Shown here: positions 1-7,360 of the stretch, one piece after another
How positions within the stretch are numbered: position 1 is the stretch's first letter
Layout of the letters: each line of letters starts with the position of its first letter
Source: Mycolicibacter terrae
GTDB lineage: Bacteria > Actinomycetota > Actinomycetes > Mycobacteriales > Mycobacteriaceae
Assembly (NCBI RefSeq): GCF_010727125.1
Contig: NZ_AP022564.1
Location: 3,534,001 to 3,598,000, forward strand
DNA: 64,000 bases
Direction of reading: 5' to 3'
Notes under the pieces: model-generated
What the model was told of the DNA's origin: nothing
What the model saw: only the letters and a program-made list of their open reading frames with translations
Database searches by the model: none
Position numbers and translations under genes: made by a program

Positions 1-61
1 TGTGCGCCATGATGCCGATGTTGCGGACCTTGTTCAGGTCGGTGAGCACGTCCTGTGCCAC
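1..61 (-). CDS. fusA: Elongation factor G, N-terminal fragment (cut by window edge)
   Basis: Only the first 20 codons lie in the window; they read MAQDVLTDLNKVRNIGIMAH from a GTG start at 61. This is the typical start of mycobacterial EF-G, running into the G1/P-loop segment (NIGIMAH). EF-G is the GTPase that drives ribosomal translocation. It is the third gene of the rpsL-rpsG-fusA operon, about 80 bases downstream of rpsG. A purine-rich GGGAAGA sits a few bases before the GTG and supports the start. The rest of the gene is outside the window. Confidence 0.93.
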   Translation of the reverse strand, partial: MAQDVLTDLNKVRNIGIMAH

Positions 62-143
62 AGCAGTCTTCCCACTCTTTCGATAACTTCAATTGCTTGT
101 CTTGCCATCGCCCGGGCCGGGTCCGGTGGCTACACCGGCAAGA

Positions 144-614
144 TCACCAGCGGTAGTGCGCGAAGGCCCGGTTCGCCTCGGCCATCTTGTGGGTGTCCTC
201 ACGGCGCTTCACCGCGGCACCCAGCCCGTTGCTGGCATCGAGGATCTCGTTGGCGAGACGCTCGACCATGGTCTTCTCGCGACGGGCCTTGGAGAAGCTG
301 ACCAGCCAACGCAGGGCCAGCGTGGTGGAGCGCTCGGGGCGCACCTCGACCGGTACCTGGTAGGTGGCGCCACCGACACGGCGGCTGCGCACCTCGAGGG
401 CCGGCTTGACGTTGTCCAGCGCACGCTTGAGCGTCACGACCGGGTCGGTGCCGGTCTTGTCGCGAGCCTGCTCCAGCGCGCCGTAGACGATGCGCTCGGC
501 CAGCGACTTCTTGCCGTCCAGCAGCACCTTGTTGACCAGCTGGGTGACCAGCTGCGACCCGTAGACCGGGTCGGAGACCAGGGGACGCTTCGGTGCGGGA
601 CCCTTGCGCGGCAT
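144..614 (-). CDS. rpsG: 30S ribosomal protein S7
   Basis: 156 residues, the normal length for mycobacterial S7 (starts [10 protein letters not shown], ends FAHYRW). S7 nucleates assembly of the 30S head by binding 16S rRNA and lines the mRNA exit channel. The basic N-terminus and the conserved [12 protein letters not shown] and [18 protein letters not shown] segments are visible. The ATG overlaps the rpsL stop by one base (TGATG), so the two genes are probably translationally coupled. fusA follows in the same operon. Confidence 0.98.
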   Translation of the reverse strand: MPRKGPAPKRPLVSDPVYGSQLVTQLVNKVLLDGKKSLAERIVYGALEQARDKTGTDPVVTLKRALDNVKPALEVRSRRVGGATYQVPVEVRPERSTTLALRWLVSFSKARREKTMVERLANEILDASNGLGAAVKRREDTHKMAEANRAFAHYRW

Positions 615-988
615 CAGCTCTTCTCCTTCTTGGCGCCGTAGCGGCTGCGGGCCTGCTTGCGGCCCTTGACCCCCTGGGTGTCCAGCGAGCCGCGGATGAT
701 CTTGTAGCGCACACCCGGCAGGTCCTTCACCCGGCCACCACGCACCAGCACCATCGAGTGCTCCTGCAGGTTGTGGCCCTCGCCCGGGATGTAGGCGGTC
801 ACCTCGACCTGGCTGGTCAGCTTGACGCGGGCCACCTTGCGAAGCGCCGAGTTCGGCTTCTTCGGGGTGGTGGTGTACACGCGAGTGCACACGCCACGAC
901 GCTGCGGGCTGCCCTTGAGGGCCGCGGTCTTGACCTTGGCGACCTTGTCGCGGCGGCCCTTGCGGACCAGCTGCTGAATGGTTGGCAT
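614..988 (-). CDS. rpsL: 30S ribosomal protein S12
   Basis: 124 residues, full length. S12 sits at the decoding centre of the 30S subunit and controls accuracy. The two residues whose mutation gives streptomycin resistance in mycobacteria are wild type: Lys43 (in TTTPKKPNS) and Lys88 (in GGRVKDLPG). It is the first gene of the rpsL-rpsG-fusA operon. The 254-base gap upstream, after the TetR gene, should hold the operon promoter, but I could not pick a convincing -35/-10 pair there. Confidence 0.98.
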
Positions 989-1242
989 CTACCGGCTTCC
1001 TGTATCGCTGTTCGAACTCTGCAAAACTTGTCAGTCCTGTGCCCTACCGCTACCCGCGGTCGGGCGTGTCGCATGGGCCGGCCGCGGATCGCTCCGCTGC
1101 ATAATGGACATGCGAATTGGGCCAGGCGCGCGCGTCATGTCACCAATACGCGCCTCGTGGCCAGGCACGAGCTACCACAATACCCGGCTGGACTCCGGCA
1201 GGTCAAAGCGCGTCGCCCCGGCCCCTCCGGCGTCCGCTACGG

Positions 1243-1872
1243 CTACCCGGTACGGCTCTCCATCGCCGAGGCCAGCCGGCGCACCATGTCGGAGAAGATC
1301 GCGTCGGTGTCGACGTCATCCATCACCCCGGTCATCTCCAGCAGCACGAATCCGTGCATCGCCGCCCAGAACTCCAATGCCGCGTGAAACGCCCGGTCAC
1401 CGTCGAGCCCGTAGGACGCCAGCACCTCGATCACCGGTGCGGCGGCGCGGGTGGCCGCGGCGGTGTACTCCGGGTCCTCACCCCCCAGCGGCATCCGGGT
1501 GAAAGCCGAATAGCGGCCCGGGTGGTGGTGGGCGTAGCTGCGGTAGGCGCCGGCCATCACCAGCACCGCGTCGTCGCGGGCGCGGCCCTGGCCGACCTGG
1601 GTCAGCATCTCGAGGATGTCGTCGATGACCCGCATCCGCATCGCGCGGCGCAGGTCACCCAGGCTGTGCACGTGGTTGTACAGCGACGGGCCCTTGGTGC
1701 CCAGCTGGGTGGCCAGCGCATTGATGGTCAACGCGTCCCAGCCCTCGCGGTCCAGGAAATTCAGTGCCGCGTTGACGATGACGTCGCGACTCAGCTTGAC
1801 CGGTCGCGCCCCCGATTTTCCGTTGGTACGCGAGCGACCGCCCGCCGCCGGCGGGTCTGGTCGAGCTGGCAT
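1243..1872 (-). CDS. TetR-family transcriptional regulator (Rv0681-like)
   Basis: 209 residues from ATG 1872. The N-terminal helix-turn-helix is clear (residues about 27-70, including LTINALATQLGTKGPSLYNHV), followed by an all-helical ligand/dimer domain with an AYRSYAHHHPGRY motif. Members are usually repressors that leave DNA when a small molecule binds. It lies immediately upstream of rpsL on the same strand, as Rv0681 does in M. tuberculosis, and is divergent from two DUF3060 genes across a 143-base gap. Those genes are plausible targets; this is inference. Upstream in-frame Met/Val codons are poorly supported because they add low-complexity sequence unlike the family. Confidence 0.88.
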   Translation of the reverse strand: MPARPDPPAAGGRSRTNGKSGARPVKLSRDVIVNAALNFLDREGWDALTINALATQLGTKGPSLYNHVHSLGDLRRAMRMRVIDDILEMLTQVGQGRARDDAVLVMAGAYRSYAHHHPGRYSAFTRMPLGGEDPEYTAAATRAAAPVIEVLASYGLDGDRAFHAALEFWAAMHGFVLLEMTGVMDDVDTDAIFSDMVRRLASAMESRTG

Positions 1873-2015
1873 GGCGTTCGCCCTTCGGGTGGTGGCCGGA
1901 CTGGAGAGGTCAGCTAAGAACTCTAATCCACCGATAAGTAGGGGAACCCGCGTACGGCCGAGCCGGCGCGACGTAAGCTTTGCCGAGATCGCGTCCGGCG
2001 AGAGGGGCACGGGAG

Positions 2016-2381
2016 ATGAAATGGACCGCGCTGGGTATGGCGCTGCTGTGCTCTGCCGCCGGTCTGGCCAGTGGCCTCCCGAACGCGAACGCCGTTCCCG
2101 GCGACATCCACGTCTACGGAGTGCACGAGACGCGCACGCTGGACTGCGACGGCGGCACCCTGTTCATCAACGGCGTCAACATCACCGTCCACGCGATGGG
2201 CAGCTGCTGGGCGGTGACCATGCAGGGCTCGCAGAACACCGTCATCGCCGACACCATCGTCAACGACGTCACCGTCTACGGCTACGACCAGACCGTCTAC
2301 TACCACAACGGCGACCCTTTCCTGTTCGACCGCGGACGTGAGCTGGGCATGACCAACCGGCTCCAACGCGTACCGGCGTGA
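2016..2381 (+). CDS. DUF3060 exported protein (Rv0680c-like)
   Basis: 121 residues from ATG 2016, preceded by a GAGGGG ribosome site. An N-terminal signal peptide is evident (KWTALGMALLCSAAGLASG then an ANA-like cleavage site about residue 25). The mature part is a short beta-rich DUF3060 domain with repeating motifs (LDCDGGTLFINGVNITV, GSCWAVTMQGSQNTV) that suggest a small beta-helix. Function unknown. The stop overlaps the GTG of the next DUF3060 gene (GTGA), so the pair is an operon. A TAAGCT -10-like box lies at about 1973-1978. M. tuberculosis Rv0680c/Rv0679c have the same arrangement. Confidence 0.82.
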   Translation: MKWTALGMALLCSAAGLASGLPNANAVPGDIHVYGVHETRTLDCDGGTLFINGVNITVHAMGSCWAVTMQGSQNTVIADTIVNDVTVYGYDQTVYYHNGDPFLFDRGRELGMTNRLQRVPA

Positions 2382-2770
2382 CCGGCGATCGCCGCCGAAG
2401 TATCTGCGTCGCGATCACGACACTGTTTCTCGGCTTGGCCGGCTGCGACGCCTCGACGGAGGCGTCTCCCCCGAAGCGGCTGTCGATGAGCTCGAACGTC
2501 AACACCATCCATTACGGCTCGTTCGGGACGACGTCGGCGGTGGACTGCGCCGACGGCAAGTCATTGAACGTGGCCGGATCCAACAACCGGTTGACCGTCC
2601 GGGGCCGCTGCGCGACGGTGGATGTCGCGGGTGCCGACAACCGGATCACCCTCGAGCGGGTCGACAAGTCGCTGACCGTCACCGGGCTCAACAACTCCGT
2701 CACCTACCACGGCGGCGAGCCGACGGTGGACGATCGCGGGTCGGGCAACACCATCGCCGAAAAGCGTTGA
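2378..2770 (+). CDS. DUF3060 lipoprotein (Rv0679c-like)
   Basis: 130 residues from GTG 2378, overlapping the previous stop by four bases. Residues about 10-25 form a lipoprotein signal ending in the lipobox LAGC, so the mature protein should be lipidated at Cys23 and anchored outside the membrane. The rest repeats a beta-turn motif: DGKSLNVAGSNNRLTVRG, ATVDVAGADNRITLER, KSLTVTGLNNSVTYHG. Each unit is about 22 residues, with N-N/D-N-x-hydrophobic turns, typical of DUF3060. Function is unknown. M. tuberculosis Rv0679c is a comparable lipoprotein. Next downstream is convergent echA5. Confidence 0.82.
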   Translation: MTGDRRRSICVAITTLFLGLAGCDASTEASPPKRLSMSSNVNTIHYGSFGTTSAVDCADGKSLNVAGSNNRLTVRGRCATVDVAGADNRITLERVDKSLTVTGLNNSVTYHGGEPTVDDRGSGNTIAEKR

Positions 2771-2786
2771 CCTGGTTGAGCTCAGG

Positions 2787-3551
2787 TCAGGCTTTGGAGC
2801 CGTGCCGGCCGGCGCCGCCGGCGAACCGGCCCGCCCCGTGCACCGCCTCTTCGGCCACCCTGGAGAGGCTGGCGAATTCCTGATCAATCGCATGGGCTTC
2901 GGTCATCCCCCACTGCCGCAGCGCCGAGAGCCGATCCGAGCGCAGACAACCCTGCGGTAGCTCGGCGAGTTCGGCGGCCAATTGCTCGGCTGCGTTGCGG
3001 CCCTGGCCTTTCGGCACCACCCGGTTGGCCAACCCGATCGCGTGCGCCTCGTCGGCGTCCACCGCGCGGCCGGTGAGGATCATGTCCATGGCGCGGCTGT
3101 GACCGATCAGCCGGGGCAAGCGCACCGTGCCGCCGTCGATGAGCGGCACCCCCCAGCGCCGGCAGAACACGCCGAACACGGCGTCGGCCTCGGCGACCCG
3201 CATGTCACACCAGAGCGCCAACTCCAGGCCCCCGGCCACCGCATACCCGCTCACCGCGGCGATCACCGGCTTGGACAGCGTCATCCGGGTCGGGCCCATC
3301 GGCCCCGGCCCGGTGCGGTGGGTCTGATTGGCCTTCTCGGTGCCGAATGCTTTGAGATCTGCTCCCGCGCAGAAGGTTCCGTTATCCCCCCACAGCACCG
3401 CCACCGACGCGGTGTCGTCGCGATCGAAGTCGGCGAAGGCCTGATACAGCGCGGCCGCGGTCGGCCCGTCTACGGCGTTGCGTGCCTGCGGCCGGTTCAG
3501 GATCACCGTGGTCACCGCACCGCTGCGCTCCACCCGCACCGAATCCGTCAT
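2787..3551 (-). CDS. echA5: Enoyl-CoA hydratase/isomerase family protein (EchA5-like)
   Basis: 254 residues, the usual crotonase length. The crotonase fold is recognisable by NRPQARNAVDG, the oxyanion-hole segment FCAGADLKAF and GYAVAGGLELALWCD. The first catalytic Glu position is kept (GGLELAL). By my eye alignment the second (in FG-x-PE of classic hydratases) is replaced, reading FGVFCRRWG. Substrate is unknown; a role in fatty-acid or sterol side-chain degradation is likely from the operon. It is the last gene of the fadE8-echA4-paaX-like-echA5 run, and its ATG overlaps the regulator's stop by one base. The symbol is given from synteny with M. tuberculosis Rv0672-Rv0675. Confidence 0.85.
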   Translation of the reverse strand: MTDSVRVERSGAVTTVILNRPQARNAVDGPTAAALYQAFADFDRDDTASVAVLWGDNGTFCAGADLKAFGTEKANQTHRTGPGPMGPTRMTLSKPVIAAVSGYAVAGGLELALWCDMRVAEADAVFGVFCRRWGVPLIDGGTVRLPRLIGHSRAMDMILTGRAVDADEAHAIGLANRVVPKGQGRNAAEQLAAELAELPQGCLRSDRLSALRQWGMTEAHAIDQEFASLSRVAEEAVHGAGRFAGGAGRHGSKA

Positions 3552-4285
3552 CAGGGCACCTCCGCCGTTCGACCCGCATCGCGCCGTTCCGCCACTTCGT
3601 CGACGAACTCCGCGTAGCGACTGCGGATCCGCTCTCCCGGCCAGCCCGGCGGCAGCAGTTCGGCCGGCAGCACCGGGTCGCGGCGCAGGTGGCGGACCAT
3701 GGCCGCGGCGACGGTGAAGCGGTCGGGGACGTCGGAGGCCTGTGCCATCTCGGCGAGCAGCCCCTCACCGGTGGCCGCCCAGTCGGCCAGGTCCCACAGC
3801 CGGCCGGCGAGTTCGGCCGGTTGTTCGTCGCGGGCGGTGAGCAGCCGGGTGTGGGAAGCCAGCTCATCGCCGAGGTCGACGTCGATGTTGTCCGGCCGCA
3901 TCCAGATCCCTTCGCGCAGCTCGGCGAATCGCCGCTCGGTGAGGCCGGACCGCAATGCGGCCCGGGTCCGGGGGTCGCAGCCGACGCTGGTGATCACCAC
4001 GGCAAGCCAGTCGCCACCCCAGCGCCGGGTGCGCGGATTCAGCGCCTCGTCCTGTCGGCGCTGACGTTCCAGCAGACGTTCGGCGAGCCCGTAGCCCTCC
4101 GCGGAGCGGACCAGGTCCCCGGCGGCGACCAGCCGGGTCAGCGCCACTCGCATAGCGGTTTCCTTGATACCGAAACCCGCTGTGAGCCTGAGGAGTTCAG
4201 CTGAGCTGGCCGAGGCGGGATGGGCACCCAGCAGCACCGACAGCACCACCGATCGGGCCGTCATGCGAACGGGCGGGTCGGCCAT
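3551..4285 (-). CDS. PaaX-family transcriptional regulator (Rv0674-like)
   Basis: 244 residues from ATG 4285, starting 10 bases after the echA4 stop. The N-terminal winged-helix PaaX domain is seen at residues about 8-75 (ARSVVLSVLLGAH, FGIKETAMRVALTRLVAAGDLVR), followed by a central domain and an acidic/aromatic C-terminal PaaX_C part. PaaX repressors sense aryl- or acyl-CoA thioesters, so a regulator inside an acyl-CoA operon could monitor that pathway's intermediates. This is inference; no operator was proven. Its stop overlaps the echA5 start. The longer in-frame extension to 4462 overlaps echA4 and is composition-driven noise. Confidence 0.84.
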   Translation of the reverse strand: MADPPVRMTARSVVLSVLLGAHPASASSAELLRLTAGFGIKETAMRVALTRLVAAGDLVRSAEGYGLAERLLERQRRQDEALNPRTRRWGGDWLAVVITSVGCDPRTRAALRSGLTERRFAELREGIWMRPDNIDVDLGDELASHTRLLTARDEQPAELAGRLWDLADWAATGEGLLAEMAQASDVPDRFTVAAAMVRHLRRDPVLPAELLPPGWPGERIRSRYAEFVDEVAERRDAGRTAEVP

Positions 4286-4295
4286 CTCGCGCGCC

Positions 4296-5231
4296 CTAGA
4301 CCCCGGATGTCCGTCGGCCGTAGTCCCCGAACGGCTCGTCGCGGTGCCGCACCGCGTCGCGGAAACCGTGCGCCACCGCGTCGGCGACGAACGCGTGCCC
4401 CTCCGGGGTGTGCCGTGCGACCCCGTCGAAGACGGTGCTGACCATCCGGCTGGTGGCCACACCCTGTTGCAGCAGCGCGGTGTTGAGCGCGAGCTTGGCC
4501 ATGATCAACTGGTTGACCGGCATGGCGGCGATGCGGCCCACCAGGCGTTCGGTGCGCTCGTCGAGATCAGCCGGGTCGGGAGCCTCGATCGCCAGCCCCC
4601 ATTCGGCGGCTTGCGCGCCGGTGATGCAATCCCCGGTCAGCAGAAGGCGTTTGGCGCGCTGGTCGCCGAGCCGGTGCGCCCAGAGCCCGGCCGCCGGCAC
4701 TCCCCATACCCGCATCGGCGGGTAGCCGATCTTGGCGTCCGAGGCTGCGATCACCTGGTCGGCGTGTAGTGCGATATCGGTGCCGCCGGCCACGCAGTAG
4801 CCGTGAATCTTGACCACGGTCGGCTTGTCGGCGTGCATCAGCGAGGCGAAGCCCCGGACGAAACGGCTCATCATCTGGTAGTCGATCATCGGATCCCAGG
4901 GCTGGTCCGAGCGATGATTGACCGCCTGGACCTTGCCGTCGAGCACACTGCCCCGGTAGTTCTCGCCGCCGGCCGACGACGACCCGTCGGCGTAGGCGCC
5001 CAGGTCGAAGCCGGCGCAGAACCCCTCGCCGCGACCGGACACCAGGATCACATGCACATTCGGGTCGAGGTCGGCGCGCTCCACCAGGGCCGACAGCTCC
5101 AGTGGGGTGTCGGCGGTGATCGCGTTGCCCTTCTCCGGGCGGTTGAAGGTGATCCGGGCGATGCGGTCGGTGACCTCGTAGGTCATCGTTCGCAGGTTGT
5201 CGAACTCGACCGGGGCAATGTGGTGCCGCAT
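4296..5231 (-). CDS. echA4: Crotonase-family protein (EchA4-like)
   Basis: 311 residues. Crotonase signatures are present: FNRPEKGNAI, the oxyanion-hole segment FCAGFDLGAYA, and HGYCVAGGTDIALHAD. Both acidic residues used for hydration in rat mitochondrial enoyl-CoA hydratase look altered: the first Glu is Asp (GGTDIAL), and the second lies in IGYPPMRVWGVP, where Glu is Pro. It may therefore act as an isomerase, hydrolase or other crotonase-superfamily enzyme. A long loop (YADGSSSAGGENYRG) follows the active-site strand. It is the second gene of the fadE8 operon, 42 bases after fadE8. Symbol from synteny. Confidence 0.86.
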   Translation of the reverse strand: MRHHIAPVEFDNLRTMTYEVTDRIARITFNRPEKGNAITADTPLELSALVERADLDPNVHVILVSGRGEGFCAGFDLGAYADGSSSAGGENYRGSVLDGKVQAVNHRSDQPWDPMIDYQMMSRFVRGFASLMHADKPTVVKIHGYCVAGGTDIALHADQVIAASDAKIGYPPMRVWGVPAAGLWAHRLGDQRAKRLLLTGDCITGAQAAEWGLAIEAPDPADLDERTERLVGRIAAMPVNQLIMAKLALNTALLQQGVATSRMVSTVFDGVARHTPEGHAFVADAVAHGFRDAVRHRDEPFGDYGRRTSGV

Positions 5232-5273
5232 GGTGTCGCCTTTTCCTGACTGTTTACGACCCTTTGACGGCCT

Positions 5274-6923
5274 TTACGACCCTTTTACGACAGCACGCTC
5301 GAGGATCGGCCCGAGGTCCAGGCCCGCGGGAAGCGTACCGAACGCCCCGCCCCATTGGCCGCCGAATCGCGTGGCCAGAAACGCCTCGGCGACAGCCGGG
5401 TGGCCGTGGCGCACCAGCAGCGTGCCCTGCAGCGCCAGGCAGATGTCCTCGGCGATCTTGCGGGCCCGGTACTGCGCGCCGGCGAGATCGCGTCCGTCGC
5501 CGAGGTCACCCAGCTGCGCCTTGAGGCTGTCGAGGTGCGCGTCCAGGCGGCGGTCCTGCCCGGCGGCGCCGGCCAGCTCGTCGAAGAGCACGGCCACCGA
5601 GTCGGGCTGGGTGGCCAGCGCCCGCAGCGTGTCCAGGGCGCTGACGTTGCCGGAGCCCTCCCAGATGCCCATCAGCGGCGCCTCCCGGTACAGCCGCGGC
5701 ATCAACGAGTCCTCGATATAGCCGTTGCCGCCCAGGCATTCCATCGCCTCGGCGGCGTGCGGGGTGGCGCGCTTGCAGACCCAGTACTTGGTGGCCGCCA
5801 GGCCGATCCGGCGCAGCAACCCCTCCCGGTCGTCGCCCTGAACCGCCTTGTCGGTGGCGCCGGCCATCCGCATGGTCACCATGGTGGCCGCTTCGGCCTC
5901 CACCGCCAGGTCGGCCAGCACATTGCGCATCAGCGGCTGGTCGATCAGGTAGGCGCCGAACGCTTTCCGGTGCTGCGCGTGGTAGATGGCGCGGGCCAGC
6001 CCCATCCGCATGCTGGTGGCGCTGCCCAGCGCGCAGTCCAGCCGGGTGAGGTTGACCATCTCGATGATGACCGAGACGCCGCGGCCCTCCTCACCGACCA
6101 GCCACGCGGTGGCGCCGTCGTACTCGATCTCACTGGAGGCGTTGGCGTGGTTGCCGAGCTTGTCTTTGAGCCGCTGCAGCCGCATCCGGTTGCGGGTGCC
6201 GTCGGGCAGCACTCGCGGCAGGAAGAAGCAGCTCAGGCCGCCGGGCGCCTGCGCCAGCACCAGGAACACGTCGCACATCGGCGCCGAGGTGAACCACTTG
6301 TGTCCGGTCAGGGTGTAGCTGCCGTCATCGTTCGGCACCGCGGCGGTGGTGCCCGCGCGCACATCCGAGCCGCCCTGCTTCTCGGTCATCGACATGCCCG
6401 CGGTGATGCCGGCCTTGGTCGCGGGCACCTTCAGCACCGGGTCGTAGTCCCGGCTGGTCAACAGCGGCTCGTAGGTTTTCGACAGTTCCTGGTTGTAGCG
6501 CAGCGCCGGGATGACCGCATAGGTCATCGAGATCGGACACATGTGGCCGGGTTCGGCGGTCCACACCCCGGTCTGGGCGGCACGCACCACGTGGGCGCCC
6601 GGCCGGGGGTCGGCCCACGGCGCGGCGTGCAGGCCGTGGGCGATCGCGGTGCGCATCAGCTCGTGGTATGCCGGGTCGTATTCCACTTCGTCGATGCGGT
6701 TACCGACGACGTCGTGGGTGTGCAGGATCGGCCGGTTGCGATCGGCGAGCTCACCCCAGCGCTGGGTCTGGGCCGAGCCGGAGATCGCGCCGAGGTCGGT
6801 GACTTCGTCGACGCCCCACTGACCGCCCTCGCGGATGAGCGCCTCGATGAGGACCGGCGACGACGCCGGGTTGTAGCCCTCCAGCGGAGAGACCTGATTG
6901 GTGACGATGTGCGTGTCGGCCAT
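5274..6923 (-). CDS. fadE8: Acyl-CoA dehydrogenase, AidB-like (FadE8)
   Basis: 549 residues, the long AidB-type acyl-CoA dehydrogenase class. FAD-dependent alpha,beta-desaturation is expected. Recognisable blocks: MSMTEKQGGSDVRAGTT (central FAD/substrate region, residues about 175-190), YTLTGHKWFTSAPMCDVFLVLA, and C-terminal AMECLGGNGYIEDS. First gene of an operon with two crotonase genes and a PaaX-like regulator, as in M. tuberculosis Rv0672-Rv0675. The ATG at 6923 has no Shine-Dalgarno sequence and lies six bases after a -10 box, so the mRNA is probably leaderless. Confidence 0.92.
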   Translation of the reverse strand: MADTHIVTNQVSPLEGYNPASSPVLIEALIREGGQWGVDEVTDLGAISGSAQTQRWGELADRNRPILHTHDVVGNRIDEVEYDPAYHELMRTAIAHGLHAAPWADPRPGAHVVRAAQTGVWTAEPGHMCPISMTYAVIPALRYNQELSKTYEPLLTSRDYDPVLKVPATKAGITAGMSMTEKQGGSDVRAGTTAAVPNDDGSYTLTGHKWFTSAPMCDVFLVLAQAPGGLSCFFLPRVLPDGTRNRMRLQRLKDKLGNHANASSEIEYDGATAWLVGEEGRGVSVIIEMVNLTRLDCALGSATSMRMGLARAIYHAQHRKAFGAYLIDQPLMRNVLADLAVEAEAATMVTMRMAGATDKAVQGDDREGLLRRIGLAATKYWVCKRATPHAAEAMECLGGNGYIEDSLMPRLYREAPLMGIWEGSGNVSALDTLRALATQPDSVAVLFDELAGAAGQDRRLDAHLDSLKAQLGDLGDGRDLAGAQYRARKIAEDICLALQGTLLVRHGHPAVAEAFLATRFGGQWGGAFGTLPAGLDLGPILERAVVKGS

Positions 6924-6929
6924 ACCGCA

Positions 6930-6957
6930 GTATTACAGTTTTTCGACGCACGCACAA
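6930..6957 (-). promoter_or_regulatory. Probable SigA-type promoter of the fadE8 operon
   Basis: On the minus strand a TTGTGC -35 box (6952-6957) and a TAATAC -10 box (6930-6935) are 16 bases apart. Only six bases separate the -10 from the fadE8 ATG, so transcription should begin at or next to the A of the ATG. That would give a leaderless mRNA, common in mycobacteria. No transcription-start data were available; this is sequence inference. Confidence 0.6.
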
Positions 6958-6963
6958 TGGATG

Positions 6964-6975
6964 TAACTCTAGTTA
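6964..6975. promoter_or_regulatory. Candidate operator palindrome upstream of fadE8
   Basis: TAACTCTAGTTA is an inverted repeat of TAACT arms around a 2-base centre. It sits seven bases upstream of the fadE8 -35 box and just after the terminator of the preceding small unit. Placement suits a repressor or activator site, for example for the PaaX-like or a TetR protein; which one is unknown. Confidence 0.35.
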
Positions 6976-6983
6976 TGCCCGAC

Positions 6984-7037
6984 AAATAAAACGGCGGTCA
7001 CGGCCCGAGGTCGGGAGGTTCCAGGCCGTGACCGCCG
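6984..7037 (-). terminator. Intrinsic terminator ending the small 7.1-kb transcription unit
   Basis: A perfect 14-bp GC-rich stem (6992-7005 pairs with 7024-7037, loop 18 bases) is followed on the minus strand by TTTTATTT. This is a textbook rho-independent terminator, rare in mycobacteria. It lies 17 bases after the stop of a 15-codon ORF and faces fadE8, so it isolates that unit from the fadE8 promoter. Confidence 0.8.
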
Positions 7038-7054
7038 CGTCTGTGGGTGCCGCG

Positions 7055-7102
7055 CTAGGGGTTGCTCATTCCCGCCGCACCGCAGCGGTGGCGCTCAGTC
7101 AT
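7055..7102 (-). CDS. Putative 15-residue small protein
   Basis: Reads MTERHRCGAAGMSNP from ATG 7102 to TAG. An AAAGGA Shine-Dalgarno sequence lies six bases upstream, a good promoter about 60-90 bases upstream, and an intrinsic terminator 17 bases after the stop. The complete set of signals around so short a frame suggests a translated small ORF or a small RNA containing one. One Cys, several Arg/His; no membrane segment. No family recognised. It could instead be a leader peptide or chance ORF within a small RNA of about 170 nt. Confidence 0.45.
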   Translation of the reverse strand: MTERHRCGAAGMSNP

Positions 7103-7162
7103 CAGGGATCCTTTAGCCGGAATGAACGTGCAAGCCGCCCTTGCTGGCGAGGCCATAGCAAA

Positions 7163-7191
7163 TTAATAGCACACCACCAACCACTTGTCAT
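7163..7191 (-). promoter_or_regulatory. Probable promoter of the small 7.1-kb transcription unit
   Basis: On the minus strand ATGACA (7186-7191) and TATTAA (7163-7168) are 17 bases apart, close to the SigA consensus. Start is expected near 7156, giving a transcript of roughly 170 nt up to the terminator at 6984. The rest of the gap up to endonuclease IV (7192-7360) is unusually AT-rich in its first 60 bases and shows no ORF or further structure that I can support. Confidence 0.5.
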
Positions 7192-7360
7192 CTGTTTCAA
7201 GGGTAACCAATCAATGCGGATGGTTTTAGGCCGACTAGAAAGTGATCGGTCTGAGTGTGACGCCGGCCTGCGGCATGACAAAGCCACTGATCGACAGCCT
7301 GGAACCCCACCCCGAGATTCGCCCCTCACCAGCGCCGGAACCTCCCGAGACCCGCCGGAA

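Noticed and set aside
989..1242. Specific rpsL promoter boxes
   Set aside because: Several partial -10-like sequences but no -35/-10 pair at proper spacing convincing enough to list.
5355..6989. 544-codon plus-strand frame opposite fadE8
   Set aside because: Antisense of a clear acyl-CoA dehydrogenase; low-complexity translation.
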